Shown here piece after piece: positions 1 to 12,089 of a stretch of 64,000 nucleotides of DNA. Numbering within the stretch: the first letter of the stretch is position 1; each line of letters opens with the position of its first letter. Source of the stretch: Cynocephalus volans (lineage: Eukaryota; Chordata; Mammalia; Dermoptera; Cynocephalidae); the NCBI RefSeq assembly GCF_027409185.1, contig NC_084461.1, forward strand, positions 189,678,501-189,742,500. The letters are read 5' to 3'. Both the position numbers and the translations under genes were made by a program. The notes beneath the pieces are model-generated. The model was not told the origin of the DNA and did not search any database. It was given only the letters and a program-made list of their open reading frames with translations.

Positions 1-1386
1 GACAATTGCAAACTATGCTGATCTTTGGAAAACTTCAACTAAAATGGGAGAGATGCTGGAAGAAACAGAGTTTATCCCAGGGCTCTTAACCTTTGGCACT
101 TTGGTGAAGCCTATGGACCTTTCTCAGATAACATTTTTAAATGCATAAAATAAAATACATAAGATTATAAGAAATCAATTACAGTATAATTGGAAATACA
201 GTTACCAAAATACTTTTAAAAAATTTGTGGTATCATAATACAAGAGCTTCATTTATTAACACATTGAATAACAAAATCTAATAATTACCATAGTTTCTAA
301 GCAATGGTGCACATAACAATATTTCAAGATAGGAGTATGTTCAACAATTGTAATATGATATAAAAATATCTATGATTCCCATTGGTTACAAAGTCACGGG
401 TCCTGTCCACACTACTGAGGTTTGTTAACTACATTCATAATTGAAGGAAATGCTGAATTTCAGCTAAAGGTATGTGGAAATGAAGAAATATTTTTTCCCA
501 TTCAAGTTCACAGATCTCATGAATTCTATTCATGGATCCCATGGATCCTGAATTCTATACAAGTTCAGAACCTCTAAGGAAAACTTTTCTTTATTATAAA
601 TTCATATAGGGGAGGAAAAAAAAAAGTTTCCTCCTGCAAAGTTCCCCAAATGTATTTTTACCTTTCCACCCATTTTGCTCCTTTCTAGATTAAACAAACC
701 AGTAGCTGTTTTACACCTACACCATAACTGGATAATTAGGAAGGAATCAGTATTAAGAAATATAGAAGGTAATTCTTCTATTATGTACCACTGCTTTAAC
801 ACAAATATGTTGACAAAGATTCTCCTTTAACATTCTTAATTATTCCATTTCACAGTAAGAAAAGCAAACATATCAATAGAGACAGGAAGTCCAGATTTTC
901 TGCTCTGTCCTGTAAATAGCTATATCTATTGTATTAGACTTTGTTCATTTGAAATCAGTAACGCAAACTGCAGAGCACAAAGCAAATACAGTAAACACAG
1001 AAAAGATCCATTACAAATACAAACTGAATGTTAATATTTTGTTAGTTATATAAAACCACTACTGGAATGATGCATCTGCAGTTATTAGCATTAGTAAACC
1101 TACAATTTGCATAAAATAGTTCGCAAATTATACGTCTCCTTATTGTTAATCCAAAATTGCTACACACTGAGCTCTGATCCAGTAATTCAATCAACCGCAG
1201 GTTTCAGTAGAAACACTGGGATTCAAATGTGTCCACTCATTCAAAGTGTCCCATCATGGAACATTAATTATTCTACACACGTGCTTAACAGCACTTTCTA
1301 AACTCAAAGTGCGACACAAATATTCAAAATAACTGGGAAAGGGATCATACAACACTATTAAAATTCCTTCAAATTATAAACTGTCA
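1..1386. other. AT-rich intronic stretch without recognised feature
   Basis: AT-rich, with no coding signal, CpG cluster or repeat family I can name. Short open frames here have no splice context or family resemblance. Confidence 0.5.
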
Positions 1387-1503
1387 GGGTGGCCAGTTAG
1401 CTCAGTTGGCTCGAGTGTGGTGCTGATAACACCAAGGTCCAGTGTTCCATCCCTGTACCAGCCAGCAGCAAAAAATAAATAAATAAATAAATAGATAAAT
1501 AAA
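1387..1503 (+). repeat. CYN-type tRNA-derived SINE, monomer
   Basis: Shows the A-box region (TTAGCTCAGTTGG), the core GGTGCTGATAACACCAAGG, a decayed B box and the GTACCAGCCAGC end, followed by an AAAT-rich tail. Confidence 0.9.
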
Positions 1504-1664
1504 CTGTCGATAGTAATAGGTTGCAGAAACAAACTTTAATAATCACTACAAATTTATAATTTACTGAACTTTACCAAACATAACACTAAACACTAAAAGT
1601 CATTTAGGTTGCTATAAATTAGTATTATCTTTAAAACAGCAGATTATCTTTAAAATAAGTTTGA

Positions 1665-1990
1665 AGAAATAATAATGTACAATTATAGTACATCCATAAA
1701 TTACTATGCAGCCATTAAAAATTGTTTTTAAATCTAATTCAACAAAATATTCCCAATAAGTGATGAAAAGACATGAAACTGCATATAGCATATAATCCCA
1801 ATTTTATATATATAAAAATATGAGTTAAAGAAGGAAATAATAAAAAATCAATTTTTCTGGATGGCACAATCCCAGGGTATAAATTGTCTCTCTTATACTT
1901 TTAGATATTTTCTCTATTTTCTACAACATGATGTATTACTTCTCCATAATCAAAGGGGTTTTGCATAGCATAAAAGTACAATCCACTTAA
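1665..1990 (+). mobile_element. Ancient L1 3' end fragment
   Basis: Resembles the end of L1 ORF2 and its 3' UTR (CATCCATAAATTACTATGCAG is a decayed form of the MEYY-coding region). No frame is open. Confidence 0.55.
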
Positions 1991-2596
1991 TATCAGCTAC
2001 TTTTCATACAGGTAAAAAAAAATGTGGAATTACTCATTATATTAGTACAGAAGAGAGAGATTTTTAAGGGAATCTGAGTCCAAATATTCTTTCCAACAAC
2101 TGCTGTGCTTAGCACACTTCAGGAGCCAACGCGTCTTTTCCCTGTGTGTGCAGCTCTCTGGCTCTGCTGGCCTCTGGCAGCATCCCCAAACCATCACAGA
2201 ATAAGAAGTTGTCATTCATTCCTACCTATATACGGACATGGTCTGTGTTAACTGGATTACTGACCAAAACAAGTCTATGCCAGGAGGCAAAGGAGATCAA
2301 GCCACAAGAGAGGTGCTCTGAATTGTGGAGATAAGAGCAAGACAACACTTACAGAAAATTCTGGCTTCTTTTGGCCAACCAGGGTTTGGTGCATTTCCAG
2401 GTACCCAAATACTTCTATTGGACTCATTTTTGGAGTGAGAACCATTGGCTTTTAAACAAGTGATAAATTTGAGCAAACCCATGAGTTCTAAAATGGTCTC
2501 TATTAGGGTATGAGGAGAAGACGGCCTATCAAATATCGACAAAGGGACTATAAATTGGTACAGTCACTTCGGAGGGCAATTCGGCAGGACCTATGA

Positions 2597-2700
2597 TTAT
2601 TATTATTATTATTTGGTAGCTGGCCGGTACAAGGATCAAACCCTGGATCTTTGTGTTAGAGCACCAGGCTCTAACCCAACTCAGTGAACTGGCCAGCCTC
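2597..2700 (-). repeat. CYN-type SINE, monomer
   Basis: Reads on the minus strand from GGCTGGCCAGTTCACTGAG to the GTACCGGCCAGC end, with an ATT-rich tail (TTATTATTATTATT on the plus strand). It lies inside the ancient L1. Confidence 0.88.
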
Positions 2701-2875
2701 TCCATTTAAAATTTTAGTCACCTATGATCCGGCAATTCTGCTTCTCAGATTGACTCTTGAAAAATACCCCCAACATGTGCACAAGGAGGAATGCAAGGAT
2801 ATGCCCTGAAGAACTGTTTTTTATAGTAAAAACTGAGAACAACCAACATACCCATTGTGCTCAGGTGAATAATGA

Positions 2876-3366
2876 AGCTCCCTCTCCCCCAAAAATGATG
2901 CTCCCCAAAATGTCTACGTTCTAATCCCTGGAACCTATGAATGTGACCTTACAAGGCAAAAGAGACTTTGAAGATATAATTAACTATCTTGAGATGGGGA
3001 GGTTACCCTGGATTAGCTGGGTGGACTCTAAATGTAATTACAAGGGTCCTTATTATAGGGATGTGGGAAGAGTCAAAGGAGAAAGAGATGTGCTAACAGA
3101 TCAGAGAATATTGTGATGCATTCTGAAGATGGAAGAAGGAGCCATAACCAAGGAATACAGGTGGCCACTAGAAGCTGTGAAAAAGGCAAGGGAATGGATT
3201 CTCCCCTAGAGCTCGCAGAAGGCACCAGACCTGCCAACACTTTACTTTTAGTCCAGTAATACTCATTTCGAACTTCTGACCTCCAGAAATGTAAGAGAAT
3301 ACATTTGTGTTGTTTTAAGACACGAAATTTGTAATAATTTGTTAGCACAGCAACAGCAAACTAAGA
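2876..3366 (+). mobile_element. ERVL-MaLR (MLT1-type) solo LTR
   Basis: Matches my memory of MLT1 LTRs: CCCAAAATGTCTACGTTCTAATCC near the start, GAAGATGGAAGAAGGAGCCA in the middle, and TTTGTGTTGTTTTAAGACAC then AACTAAGATA at the end. No internal viral genes flank it. Subfamily not resolved. Confidence 0.75.
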
Positions 3367-3611
3367 TACCCATCAATAGGGGAATGGGTAAATAAAACTA
3401 TGGTATTTCTGGAGTCTTGTGCAGTGCTTAAAAATAATGTGGTAGACTACATACAAAGACATAGAGTGATCAAAATATACATCAAGTTAAAAAAAAGCAA
3501 CTTACAGAAAAGTCTAGCATGACATCTTTTATGTAAAGAAGAAAAAAAATAGAATGTGTCATGTATATACACACACGTACATACATATTTTAAATGGTCT
3601 TGAAGAATATA

Positions 3612-3662
3612 CAAAAAAAATTTTTTTTTGGCAGCTGGCCAGTACAGAGATCCAAATCCTAC
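3612..3662 (-). repeat. CYN-type SINE, 3' fragment
   Basis: Only the 3' part is left: poly-T then GGCAGCTGGCCAGTACAGAG on the plus strand. 5'-truncated. Confidence 0.7.
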
Positions 3663-4462
3663 ACTAAGTTTTGTCACCGATTTAACTGGGGCTAGGGGGA
3701 AGATAGAGACCAACATTGGGGATGGTGGTCAGAAGGGACTTCAGTTTTATATACTATTTCCATTTTGTACAAGAATATGTTCATGCATTAGTCACAGTTT
3801 CTACAGTCTTTTCTCCTTTTGAAATAACTATGTATTTGTTCTATAGTTGATCACCTGCTGTTATTTACATTTGTCTACAACTATTGACTAAACATCTTGC
3901 AAAGCAGACTACACTCCTTGTGTTCACCTCACAACCACTGTTGTAAAGCAAGATGGAAAGATCAGGAAGGAGGAGAAAGCAAGGGGGACATCCTTTCATA
4001 ATTATCACCACAGATCCCTTATCACACAGGAAAGAACAGGTGCATGACAATCCCCCAGTAGCCCTAGTTGACAGGTGGTATTTTGTGACAGTCAATATGG
4101 AAGCCAAGATGACAGATAATAATCAAAGCTAATTTATTTAGCAAGACCTTAGTTATACCATTGGAGGAAAACTGAAATGAAGACTATTTTCTCATCTTCC
4201 TAGCCATATTGCAAACAAATTGGGAAGGAAGAAAATTCCAGAGGGGTATATATATATCTCAACTACTAGAGAAAAAAATTTTTTGGATGGGATAGTTTTG
4301 CTTCTTATACGATGGGCAGCTGACTGAATATGGATAAAATAAGTTTCCAGCAACATAGCACCTTATAAAGAGAGTCAATGCACTTTAAATAAATATTCAC
4401 ATCCACCCTTATTTAATTCTTACATTCATCCTATAGTTATCCTCTTCTTATAGATGATGACT

Positions 4463-4705
4463 GTCTAACATAATAGTTTAATAGCGCAGACTCTGGGCCG
4501 GAATCAGGCAGATCTATTTCAGCCTCAGCTTTGCCACTAACTGTATGACCTTTGTCAAGTTAATTAACTTCTGCCTGTGCCACAGTTTCCTCATCTGTAA
4601 AATAAGGATAATGACAATATCAACCTCATAAGGTTCCTGTGAGGATTAAGGGAGATAATAGGTGTGAAGTGTCTAGCGCAGTGCCTGGTAGGCAATATGC
4701 TGATG
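4463..4705 (+). repeat. MIR SINE
   Basis: Nearly full MIR: GCCACTAACTGTATGACCTT, then CAGTTTCCTCATCTGTAAAA, then the GAGGATTAAGGGAGATAATA and AGTGCCTGG blocks in the usual order. Confidence 0.88.
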
Positions 4706-4784
4706 CTGTTGTCATGGTGGTGGTAGAGGTGGCGACAATGATGACAAAGAAGGTACACCGGAAAAAGGTATCTCATTTGCCCAA

Positions 4785-4845
4785 GGTCACACAGCTGTAA
4801 AGGGCAGAGCTAGAATTTCAGTCCCAGACTGATTCTAAACCTGAC
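4785..4845 (-). repeat. MIR fragment
   Basis: GCCCAAGGTCACACAGCTGT followed by GGCAGAGC is the reverse complement of the MIR core. Confidence 0.7.
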
Positions 4846-5398
4846 TTTAATCTCTAGGCAGTACTGCCTCCCACAGTCCTCAGGTACTTCATTTTCACTT
4901 TACAGCTCTAGCCAGACAAGCCTGAGAGCTTATTGAGCCTTTTGCCCAAATTCACAGAACACTGCACCAAGATTTACTGACTCTTATTCCAGTGCTCATT
5001 AATTGCAAGGTAATTAATGCTAGTGGTGAACAGGGTAGTTTATTCATCATTTCATTAATTCTCCCAAATCTAGAATTTGGAATTAAATAAAAGTACAGAA
5101 ATACTCTCCAAAGAATTTTGCCCAAAGGATAAACAGGCTGGCAGTATCCTCCTAGAAAAAGAGATCTACATAAATCTACATATCATCTCAAAGATTCACT
5201 TCACTGTATCATAAGTATTCAAAGCCTTGACTATTTCAGTTCATCAGCTCCAAACCCAAATGCTCCTTCCTTTCCACAGCAAAACAAACAAATAACAAAG
5301 CAAAAAACCTGCAGAGCCTTTTTCATCTCCTAAATAGCATTAGTAAAGCATTCTGGGCATATGTAGGTTTTGTTTGCTTGTTTTAAAGTATAATTGGC

Positions 5399-5569
5399 GG
5401 GCCGGCCCGTGGCTCACTCGGGAGAGTACGGTGCTGATAACACCAAGGCCCCGGGTTCGGATCCCATATACGGATGGCCGGTTCGCTCACTGGCTGAGCG
5501 TGGTGCTGACAACACCAAATCAAGGGTTAAGATCCCCTTACCGGTCATCTTTTAAAAAAAAAAAAAGAT
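5399..5569 (+). repeat. CYN-type SINE, dimer
   Basis: Two tRNA-related halves in tandem: CCCGTGGCTCACTCGGGAGA to the first B box, then GGCCGGTTCGCTCACTGG to CCTTACCGGTCATC and poly-A. Flanked by a perfect 14-bp target-site duplication AAAGTATAATTGGC (5385-5398 and 5570-5583), so both ends are exact and the copy is fairly young. Confidence 0.95.
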
Positions 5570-5583
5570 AAAGTATAATTGGC

Positions 5584-6020
5584 ATGCAATAAACTGCATG
5601 TATTTAAAATGTACTATTTAATTAGTTCTCACATACAAATACAAATGTGAAACCATCAGCACAATGAAAATAAAGAAATAGCCATCACCCAAAAGTTCAC
5701 CCATTCTTCTTTGTAATCACTCCTTCCATCTTTTCCCGCTCACTTCTATCCCCAAGCAACAACTACAGATTAGTTTGCACTTCCTAGAATTTCATATAAA
5801 TGGAATCTTATAATACGTACTCCTGTTTGGCTTCTTCTACTCACCATAAATCTATGTTAGTATCAACAGTTCATTCCTTTTTACTGCTGAGTAATATCCC
5901 ATTGTACAGATGCACTACATTTGTTCATCCATTCTCCTGTTGATGGACATTTGGATTGCTTCCGGTTTTCGGCAGTCACAAATAAAGCTGGCATAAACAT
6001 TCATATTCAAGTCTTTGCAT
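5584..6020 (-). mobile_element. Ancient L1 3' end
   Basis: Antisense L1 sequence: AGAATTTCATATAAATGGAA, GTAATATCCCATTGTACAGA and CTCCTGTTGATGGACATTTG are the complement of the ORF2 C-terminus and 3' UTR. Confidence 0.8.
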
Positions 6021-6499
6021 GGTATGTGTGTGTGGCAGGGGAGGGGAGTCCTTATAAACACAATAAAAACTGACAAACACTAACCAAAATGCTTGAATTT
6101 AAAATTAGTCTAAACTGTGGGGTAAGAAATATCTTGGCCACCTTGGGCAAGTCAATTAGCTTCTCTGTCAACATCCATATATATGATTCCTGTCCTCAAC
6201 TGAATTTGTAAAGAAAAATGACATAGGAAGCAGAAAGCTTTTGTAACTTCCCCAAATAAGCTATTGTTTCCGCCCCCCCATTCCCTTTATTTAAAAAAGA
6301 CTAATGTTCTATGAAATACAATGCAAAATTCAATAATATTTGAGTTGTTTTCAAGCAATTGCTTTTTTATTTCTCTTAAATTTATAATTATTTCAAAACT
6401 TAAAAAATAATTTCCTATGTTTTTGGTTTCTGCCAGCAACACAGAATTAAAACAAATACAAATAGCTATTTTAATTAAAACACAAGAAAAAGCCTTACT

Positions 6500-7105
6500 C
6501 TGCATTCTTAATTCATTCAGAGTAAGATCCAAAGACCTTACTGACAAGGCCCTACTTGACCTGCATGTCCCACTCCCATCTCCTATCACTCTCCTCTCCC
6601 CTTGGCTTACTGGGCTTGGAGCTCCAAACCTGTTAAGGATGCTTCCCTCTGAGGGACCTGCCTCTTGCTCTCCCCTCTATATGGGATGCTCTTTCCTCAG
6701 TGGCCATATGGTATATTCCATCACTTCCTTCAGGTCTCTTCTCAAAAGCCTTCCTGGGCTTTCCTTTCCTGCTCACTCTGTGTGAAACAGAACTCTCCCT
6801 TCCTAGGTAAGCCATATGTAAAAAACAAATTAAAATAAAAGAGCCCTCCCCCCATTGTTCTCCATTTATCCAGCTATACTTTTCTCCATAGCACATATCA
6901 TTTGCCATTTTACACATACACATATATATGTCCCATTACATATTTGATTATTTGTTATTGTGTACATCTTTCTACTAAAATATGTTTTTGAGGATGAGGA
7001 TTTTATTTTATCCACTGCTATATCCCTAATTACCAGGACAGTGCGCCCAGCTCACTTCTGAACTCTGCAAATACTTGTTGAATGAATTTGTTGATTAAAC
7101 ACTAT
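6500..7105 (+). mobile_element. L2 LINE fragment
   Basis: Pyrimidine-rich L2-like body (CTTCAGGTCTCTTCTCAAAAG, then TTCCTGGGCTTTCC) ending in the typical AATACTTGTTGAATGAAT. The open frames here are relics without a start or intact domain. Confidence 0.75.
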
Positions 7106-7274
7106 TTATTGATTTTTTTAACTTGTTTAGAATTTACTGGGAAGAAAAAATTTAATTCCAATACTCTGCTCTTGCTTAAATTAAAATACTAAGTCAATGC
7201 TGATCTACTTCTTAGGATGGATTCTTTTTCCATATTGACATTTAACTTCAAGCAGCACTTACAGAGTGAAAAGA

Positions 7275-7430
7275 ACACGAATTCAAAGGCAGAAAAGCCA
7301 GAGATTAGTGGTTTGCCCTGCTATAACTAGCTATGCTACAGTGACCATGTCATAACCTCTCCTGATCTCAGATAATTTCTTCCTAAAATGAGGGGAAACC
7401 ATAAGGTCCCTTCTTGCTATAAAATTCTGA
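7275..7430 (+). repeat. Diverged MIR
   Basis: Weak match in MIR order: TAACCTCTCCTGATCTCAG, then AAAATGAGGGGAAACCATA. The 3' part is missing. Confidence 0.5.
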
Positions 7431-7655
7431 GACCGTATTGCCGTCTTTTACATTAAGGTTGTCAATCATAAATTAGTCAATTTAGTTTGAGTCTTATCCC
7501 TCATAATCCAAAACTGTTAACTGAAGGATGGTATATAATTATCAAACCCCATGAAAATGGCCATTGTTCACCCATATGTCCTCTGGAAGGAGAGGCCTGG
7601 AAGAGTGTACTTCATAGATGTGGTAGTATTTCAAAAGTTAGCTTTTAAAAAATTG

Positions 7656-7754
7656 AGGCTGGTCAGTTAGTTCAGTTGGTTAGAGCATGGTGCTGACAAC
7701 ACCAAGGTCCAGGGTTCGATCCCTGTACTGGCCAGCTGCAAAAAATAAAATAAG
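7656..7754 (+). repeat. CYN-type SINE, monomer
   Basis: Complete and little diverged: GGCTGGTCAGTTAGTTCAG, GGTTCGATCCC B box, GTACTGGCCAGCTGC and an A-rich tail. The flanking repeat TTTTAAAAATTGA (near 7643 and 7755) is the likely target-site duplication. Confidence 0.93.
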
Positions 7755-7904
7755 TTTTAAAAATTGATAAATCTCTAATCTTTCTCAAATATGAAAAAGA
7801 AACAGTTACTATAAAGGATATAAAAATATCTGTTCATTACTCCATCTGCAGCCAGTTATGAAATTTTAATTACAAATATAAATATTATACATACATGGAG
7901 GCAG

Positions 7905-8145
7905 TAAAGTATTATTATTAGAAGCAGATGTGTTTGAGATGAACAGAACTGGGTCAATATCCAGGCTGTCTATGTGACCTTGAGCAAGTCACATATCTAA
8001 ACTGCACTTTACTTGTCTCATCTGTACAATGGGTGCAATATTTACAATGGTTACAATGGGTAATAAGATTTAGCTGCTAGGGTCTTTTGAGAATTTAATA
8101 AGATAATGCCTGACACAAAGGCTACATTCAATCAATATTATTATC
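7905..8145 (+). repeat. MIR SINE
   Basis: Contains CTATGTGACCTTGAGCAAGT, TGTCTCATCTGTACAATGGG and a decayed 3' third in MIR order. Confidence 0.75.
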
Positions 8146-8149
8146 GAGT

Positions 8150-9650
8150 AACTAAATGTGAATACACTTACACAAACACAAATCTAACAGCCACAAAAAC
8201 ATCTACAACTATCTATGTCTCCTGATACTATGTAGCTTGTATAACTCTTGGAAAGAAATGGAAAAAGTTCTTCACTATTGCCAGTCATAAAGGTTTATCA
8301 CCCATACACGTACCAGTTTCAGAGAGGTCAGACCATAAGTTAAAAAAAAATTTTTTTTTAATCTAGCAGGCCAGAAAAGTTCTTTGCTTTAAAATCATTC
8401 ACCTCTGGAAACAGCTGACAAATTCACTCTACATTTACACAGTAAACATTTTAAGAAAACCAACTTAACAGCTCAGGTATTTTAACTAATCCTACTCTTT
8501 CTAATCCTAAAAATAAATAAATTACATAAATTACATATATATATAAATTTTGTGGTTCCGTGAATTTAGTATCTAAGGAACAAAGAGCATCCATTTCCCA
8601 CCTTTCATATTCAACAGAGCCAATTAAATCAAAAGATTCAACCATCATAGCGTAATACCCCTTGAGTTTTCAGGCAGAAAAGACACTCAAACACACCTTG
8701 CTTTTTATAGAATAGGCCCAAACGAAACAAAATAAAACTACGATTCTATGTTAAGAATTCCCTATCAACTTCTATATTCCCCCTTTTGGTGGCCAGATTG
8801 TAAAATAACTCAATTAAGAGTTCACAATGGAAATGCTGAAGCAACCCCAAATCCAGACACAAAAACACAGTGGAACGTATTCGCATCTCAAGCACGTCCA
8901 AGTGTCTCGGCCAACGTGATCCGATCACTGCCGTTTCCAGAAACACACAGTAATGGGTTTTAATCCATTTCTATAAATATTCGCTGTGCTGAAAGCCAAA
9001 GTGCATGCAAAACCGCAAAACAAAAGATTCTTCACATTCCGTTTATAGCCAGAAGACAGGCCACTGCTCTCTGCGCCTTACCCCAGAGAGCCCTTCTTGC
9101 GACAGCAAGAATTTCATGACACCCCATGCTACCTACACATCAAAATGTCATCCCACAAAGTGGAGGGGGAGCAGTGTCAGCATCGCCCGCCTCCATGAAA
9201 CGATACTGCCTGTATTCCCACCTCTGGGCGAACACAAAACCGAGTGAAGTCGGTGGAAAGTTCCCATCAGTCAAGCATATTTAGTTTCCTTCTGCCCCAA
9301 ACCCAGCAGCACAACTGCTGAGATTTGCTTTTGCACCTGCCACGGCTCCTAAGCCTGGGCTTCTTGGCAAGCCCCGAACACACAAAAAGGCCCTGCGGCC
9401 TAAAGCGCCCATGACCCTTTGCTGAAAGCGTACGGAGGGCCACTGTAGCATCCCTCTCGCTGTCCGCACCGCCCTCTTCCCTGACAAAGGCCCCGTGTCA
9501 ATCGAGGCACGACACAGTGAAGTTGCTGGACTGCTGTTCGCGGACCGGCAGCTGCTGCTACTCTTTCCCGAAAAAAAAAAAAAAATTAACACAAAACTGG
9601 GGCAGGAAAGTGGGGAGGAAGGGATATAGCGTTAAAATGAAAATGTCTCC
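8150..9650. other. HECTD4 intron 1, no recognised feature
   Basis: Mostly unique-looking sequence that grows GC-rich toward the HECTD4 CpG island. I see no exon with splice signals and no named repeat. Confidence 0.5.
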
Positions 9651-10037
9651 AAAGCTAAGCAACCTGGGTGTGCCCTGGAAGTGAGTCCAGGGGGTCCGTG
9701 GGGGAGGTGAGAGAGGGCCGGGGAGGCGGCGGCGGCGGCTCCTCCGGGGTATGAAGGCCAGGCTGGGTGATAGTCTAATAAAACGCCGGTGTCGGAACGT
9801 CAAAATGAAACCACAAATGAAATCCCCGGCGGATCGCGGCCCAGAGGAGGGAGGGAGGCTGGCGGTCTGCAGACCTGCAGCCTCTGCCCCACCTGCCCGC
9901 TCTGCGCCCACATACACCTGCCAGGGCAGTCATCGGGAGGCTCCCGGGTCGGGTGAGGCATATATGGGGGCCCGATCCCGGGGGGGCCGGACAGGTGGGC
10001 TAATCCGATGGCGGGGGCCGGGGGCAGCCTCGCTCAC

Positions 10038-10214
10038 CTCCAGGTCGGTGTCGGCGGCCTCCGGGGCCCCGAGGATCTCGCTGGGCAGCTCGGCCAGGTC
10101 GGTGACCCGAATCAGCCCGTCGTGCAGGAAGATGGTCTCTTCCTTCACCGAAAGCCACTGTGCCGAGTCCGCGGCAGCCGCCGCAGCCACCGCAGCCGCC
10201 GCCGACGAGCCCAT
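10038..10214 (-). CDS. HECTD4: HECTD4 exon 1, N-terminus of HECT-domain E3 ligase 4
   Basis: The frame from the ATG at 10214 reads MGSS, an alanine-rich run, then DSAQWLSVKEETIFLHDGL and onward to AADTDLE. It stops at a clean donor (CTGGAG/GTGAGCG), giving 59 codons in phase 0. I recognise this as the start of HECTD4, a very large protein whose C-terminal HECT domain transfers ubiquitin to substrates; only this N-terminal piece lies here, with no catalytic residue. Support comes from the CpG island, the splice donor, and RPL6 and PTPN11 following in the human 12q24.13 order. The ATG follows a GC-rich leader. The other long frames in this block are shadows caused by CpG-rich sequence lacking stops. 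The gene call is recognition from memory plus synteny. Confidence 0.88.
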
Positions 10215-10510
10215 GGCCTCGGCTGAGGGGTTGGCGCTGAGGAGTTGACGCCCGTCCGGGGGAGACGCGAGCTGGAGCCGCCGCGATCACCAGTCCATGG
10301 CAGCGGCCGCCACGCCCGCTCGCAGCGCCCGGCTCGCCGCCTCGTCCGTGCAGCTCCGCCCTAGCCGGCCCGAGCCGCCATCCCCCACTCCCGGCTCCGG
10401 AGACCCCAGCTCCGCCGCCACCGCCACCGCTACCTCCACCGCCGCCGCCCTGAGGAGCAGGATCCGCCTCTGCCGCCAGGCAGCCAACTGTCAGTGAGAC
10501 GCCATGTTGG
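10215..10510 (-). promoter_or_regulatory. HECTD4: HECTD4 5' UTR and core promoter with YY1-like site
   Basis: GC-rich leader upstream of the ATG. On the minus strand AACATGGCGTC (about 10497-10507) fits the YY1 consensus AANATGGCG, which often sits just downstream of the start site in housekeeping promoters. The exact start site is inferred, not seen. Confidence 0.55.
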
Positions 10511-10639
10511 GGGCGGGGCTCCCGGCATGCCCCGCGGAGCGGACAATACTGGCCCCGCCCTCCCTCCTGGCCCCGCCCACCGCCCCGCGGACCCCTGCAC
10601 CCGGGTCTGCAGGACCTCGGCCCCGCCCTTCACCTCGTA

Positions 10640-11330
10640 TTACTCTCAAGCTGACCTCCTCCGGCCCCTTCTTCCTCTAACCATTCCGAGTCGCCCTGGG
10701 TCTGCAGCACAACCGGAAAAGAGCACGCCTCCTCTCCTCCCCTTCCTACTCAGGTGTGCTCTGGCCAGAGCCTCGACCCTATGCAGAGCATGCGGATTCA
10801 CTCCCTGTTTTCACGTTTAAATGGTATACATGCAAAAGTCTGGCGCAGAGTAGGATCTGCACACTTGTTCATAAACACTTGGTAGAACCGCACAGTAGCT
10901 AAAAAGTCTAGTACCCAATAAGCACTCAAAACCTGATGATAATAAAGCACCTGTCATAATGCTTGGTGTCCAGTGCCTGGCACTTAATAAGTGGTTCATG
11001 TGCAGCAGTTACAATTATTGTTACAGTCCATCAGTATTCAACACCAATTGATGTGCACCTTAAAAATGCCCACACCATCTCATTTTTATAAAAACAGGAA
11101 AGGATTGCTTTACTAAGCAAAATGGAACACAACAAAACAAGAAAGAAAAGAAAGGAGAGAACCATATGTGTAAAGAAAAATGTGTGGGAAAATACGTACC
11201 AAATTGTTAATGTGAGCTGCCACAGAGTAGTGGGCCTGGTCTGGAAAGGTTGTGGTGAGATTGTTCTCTATTACTTTTATACTTTTATTACTTAAAAAAA
11301 GGGGGGGGCAGAAGAATATTAAGGTGAATA
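10640..11330. other. Intergenic, no firm feature
   Basis: Upstream flank of HECTD4. A possible MIR relic (CAGTGCCTGGCACTTAATAA) lies near 10970. Otherwise nothing recognised. Confidence 0.45.
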
Positions 11331-11860
11331 CGCTCTGATCCATCAATTCAACTTTGACAAAGTTGTATGAAGGACATAATCTGACCCATAGTCAAGGACG
11401 TATTTACAAGCATATGCCGCTCAGTATTATTTATAAGAGGAAAAATTGTTATCAGTCTAGATGTTCAAAAACATGGGATTGGTTAACTAAAATATGGTAT
11501 ACCCATAAGATGGAATATCATGAAGCAATTCAAAATAATGTTTGTGGAGAATGTTAATACAAGTGACTGTTCATGCTAAGCGGAAAAATTCAGGCTCAAA
11601 TAGTGAGGAAACTTAAAATTTTAATTTTAAATATTTAATGGTGTTTACAGTATGATTGCAGTATTTTAAATTATATGCATATGTGAGTACAGGTATAGAA
11701 TAAAAGACTGGGAAGTTTTCATGCCTGAGAGCATTTGGGTGAATCTAAACATTACATTTACAGGTGACTGAGGGATTCGTGGTTTGCACTTTTCCAAGTT
11801 TTCTTCCTAGTGCAGCATTACTGTTGAAAAAAGCAAAAAATCTATTTAGACCATAGGAGT
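11330..11860 (+). mobile_element. Ancient L1 ORF2 C-terminus / 3' UTR fragment
   Basis: TGGTTAACTAAAATATGGTATACCC and GGAATATCATGAAGCAATTC follow the order of the L1 ORF2 end (MW-Y-MEYY region), heavily decayed. Confidence 0.6.
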
Positions 11861-11874
11861 CAGGATACATCATT

Positions 11875-12010
11875 CACTTATCCATAACCCCGTTCAGAGC
11901 ATTGATTAATAGCTCCATTTTACAAGGAACTGAGACAGAATTAAGTGACTTGCAGCTGGTTAGAAATTGGCAGAACCAAAATGTGAACCCATAGCTGACT
12001 CCATTCTGCG
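11875..12010 (-). repeat. MIR SINE
   Basis: Reverse-complement MIR: CCATTTTACAAGGAACTGAG, then TTAAGTGACTTGCAGCTGGT and a GAACCC block. Confidence 0.65.
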
Positions 12011-12089
12011 CTCCCTCCCTCCCAAATAAATAATTCTTAAACATTGCACTGTTACAACAATCTCATGCACCTCACAATGATTGTTAATT

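Larger units (their letters stand above)
2530..3830 (+). mobile_element. Ancient L1 fragment, interrupted by SINE and MaLR LTR
   Basis: The left part (ACTATAAATTGGTACAGTCA, then the 'GATCCGGCAATTCTGCTTCT' region) and the right part (CATCAATAGGGGAATGGGTA onward) are consecutive pieces of the L1 ORF2 C-terminus. They are split by a SINE at 2597-2700 and an LTR at 2876-3366. The nesting makes this L1 the oldest of the three. Confidence 0.7.
1..10037 (-). other. HECTD4: HECTD4 intron 1 (partial)
   Basis: This is the sequence downstream of the HECTD4 exon 1 donor on the minus strand, running out of the window. I found no exon-like coding stretch with splice sites that continues HECTD4. It is mostly repeats, listed separately. 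That it is intron follows from the exon 1 call and the gene's known orientation next to RPL6. Confidence 0.75.
9680..10640. promoter_or_regulatory. HECTD4: CpG island of HECTD4 promoter
   Basis: CpG-dense block with GGC/CGG runs over exon 1, its 5' flank and the start of intron 1. GC boxes such as GGGGCGGGGC lie near 10510. Such islands usually mark constitutive promoters. The edges are approximate. Confidence 0.8.

Noticed and set aside
9281-10820. Many 60-165-codon frames around the HECTD4 start
   Set aside because: CpG-rich sequence gives few stops. Only the 59-codon minus frame ending at a splice donor fits a known gene.
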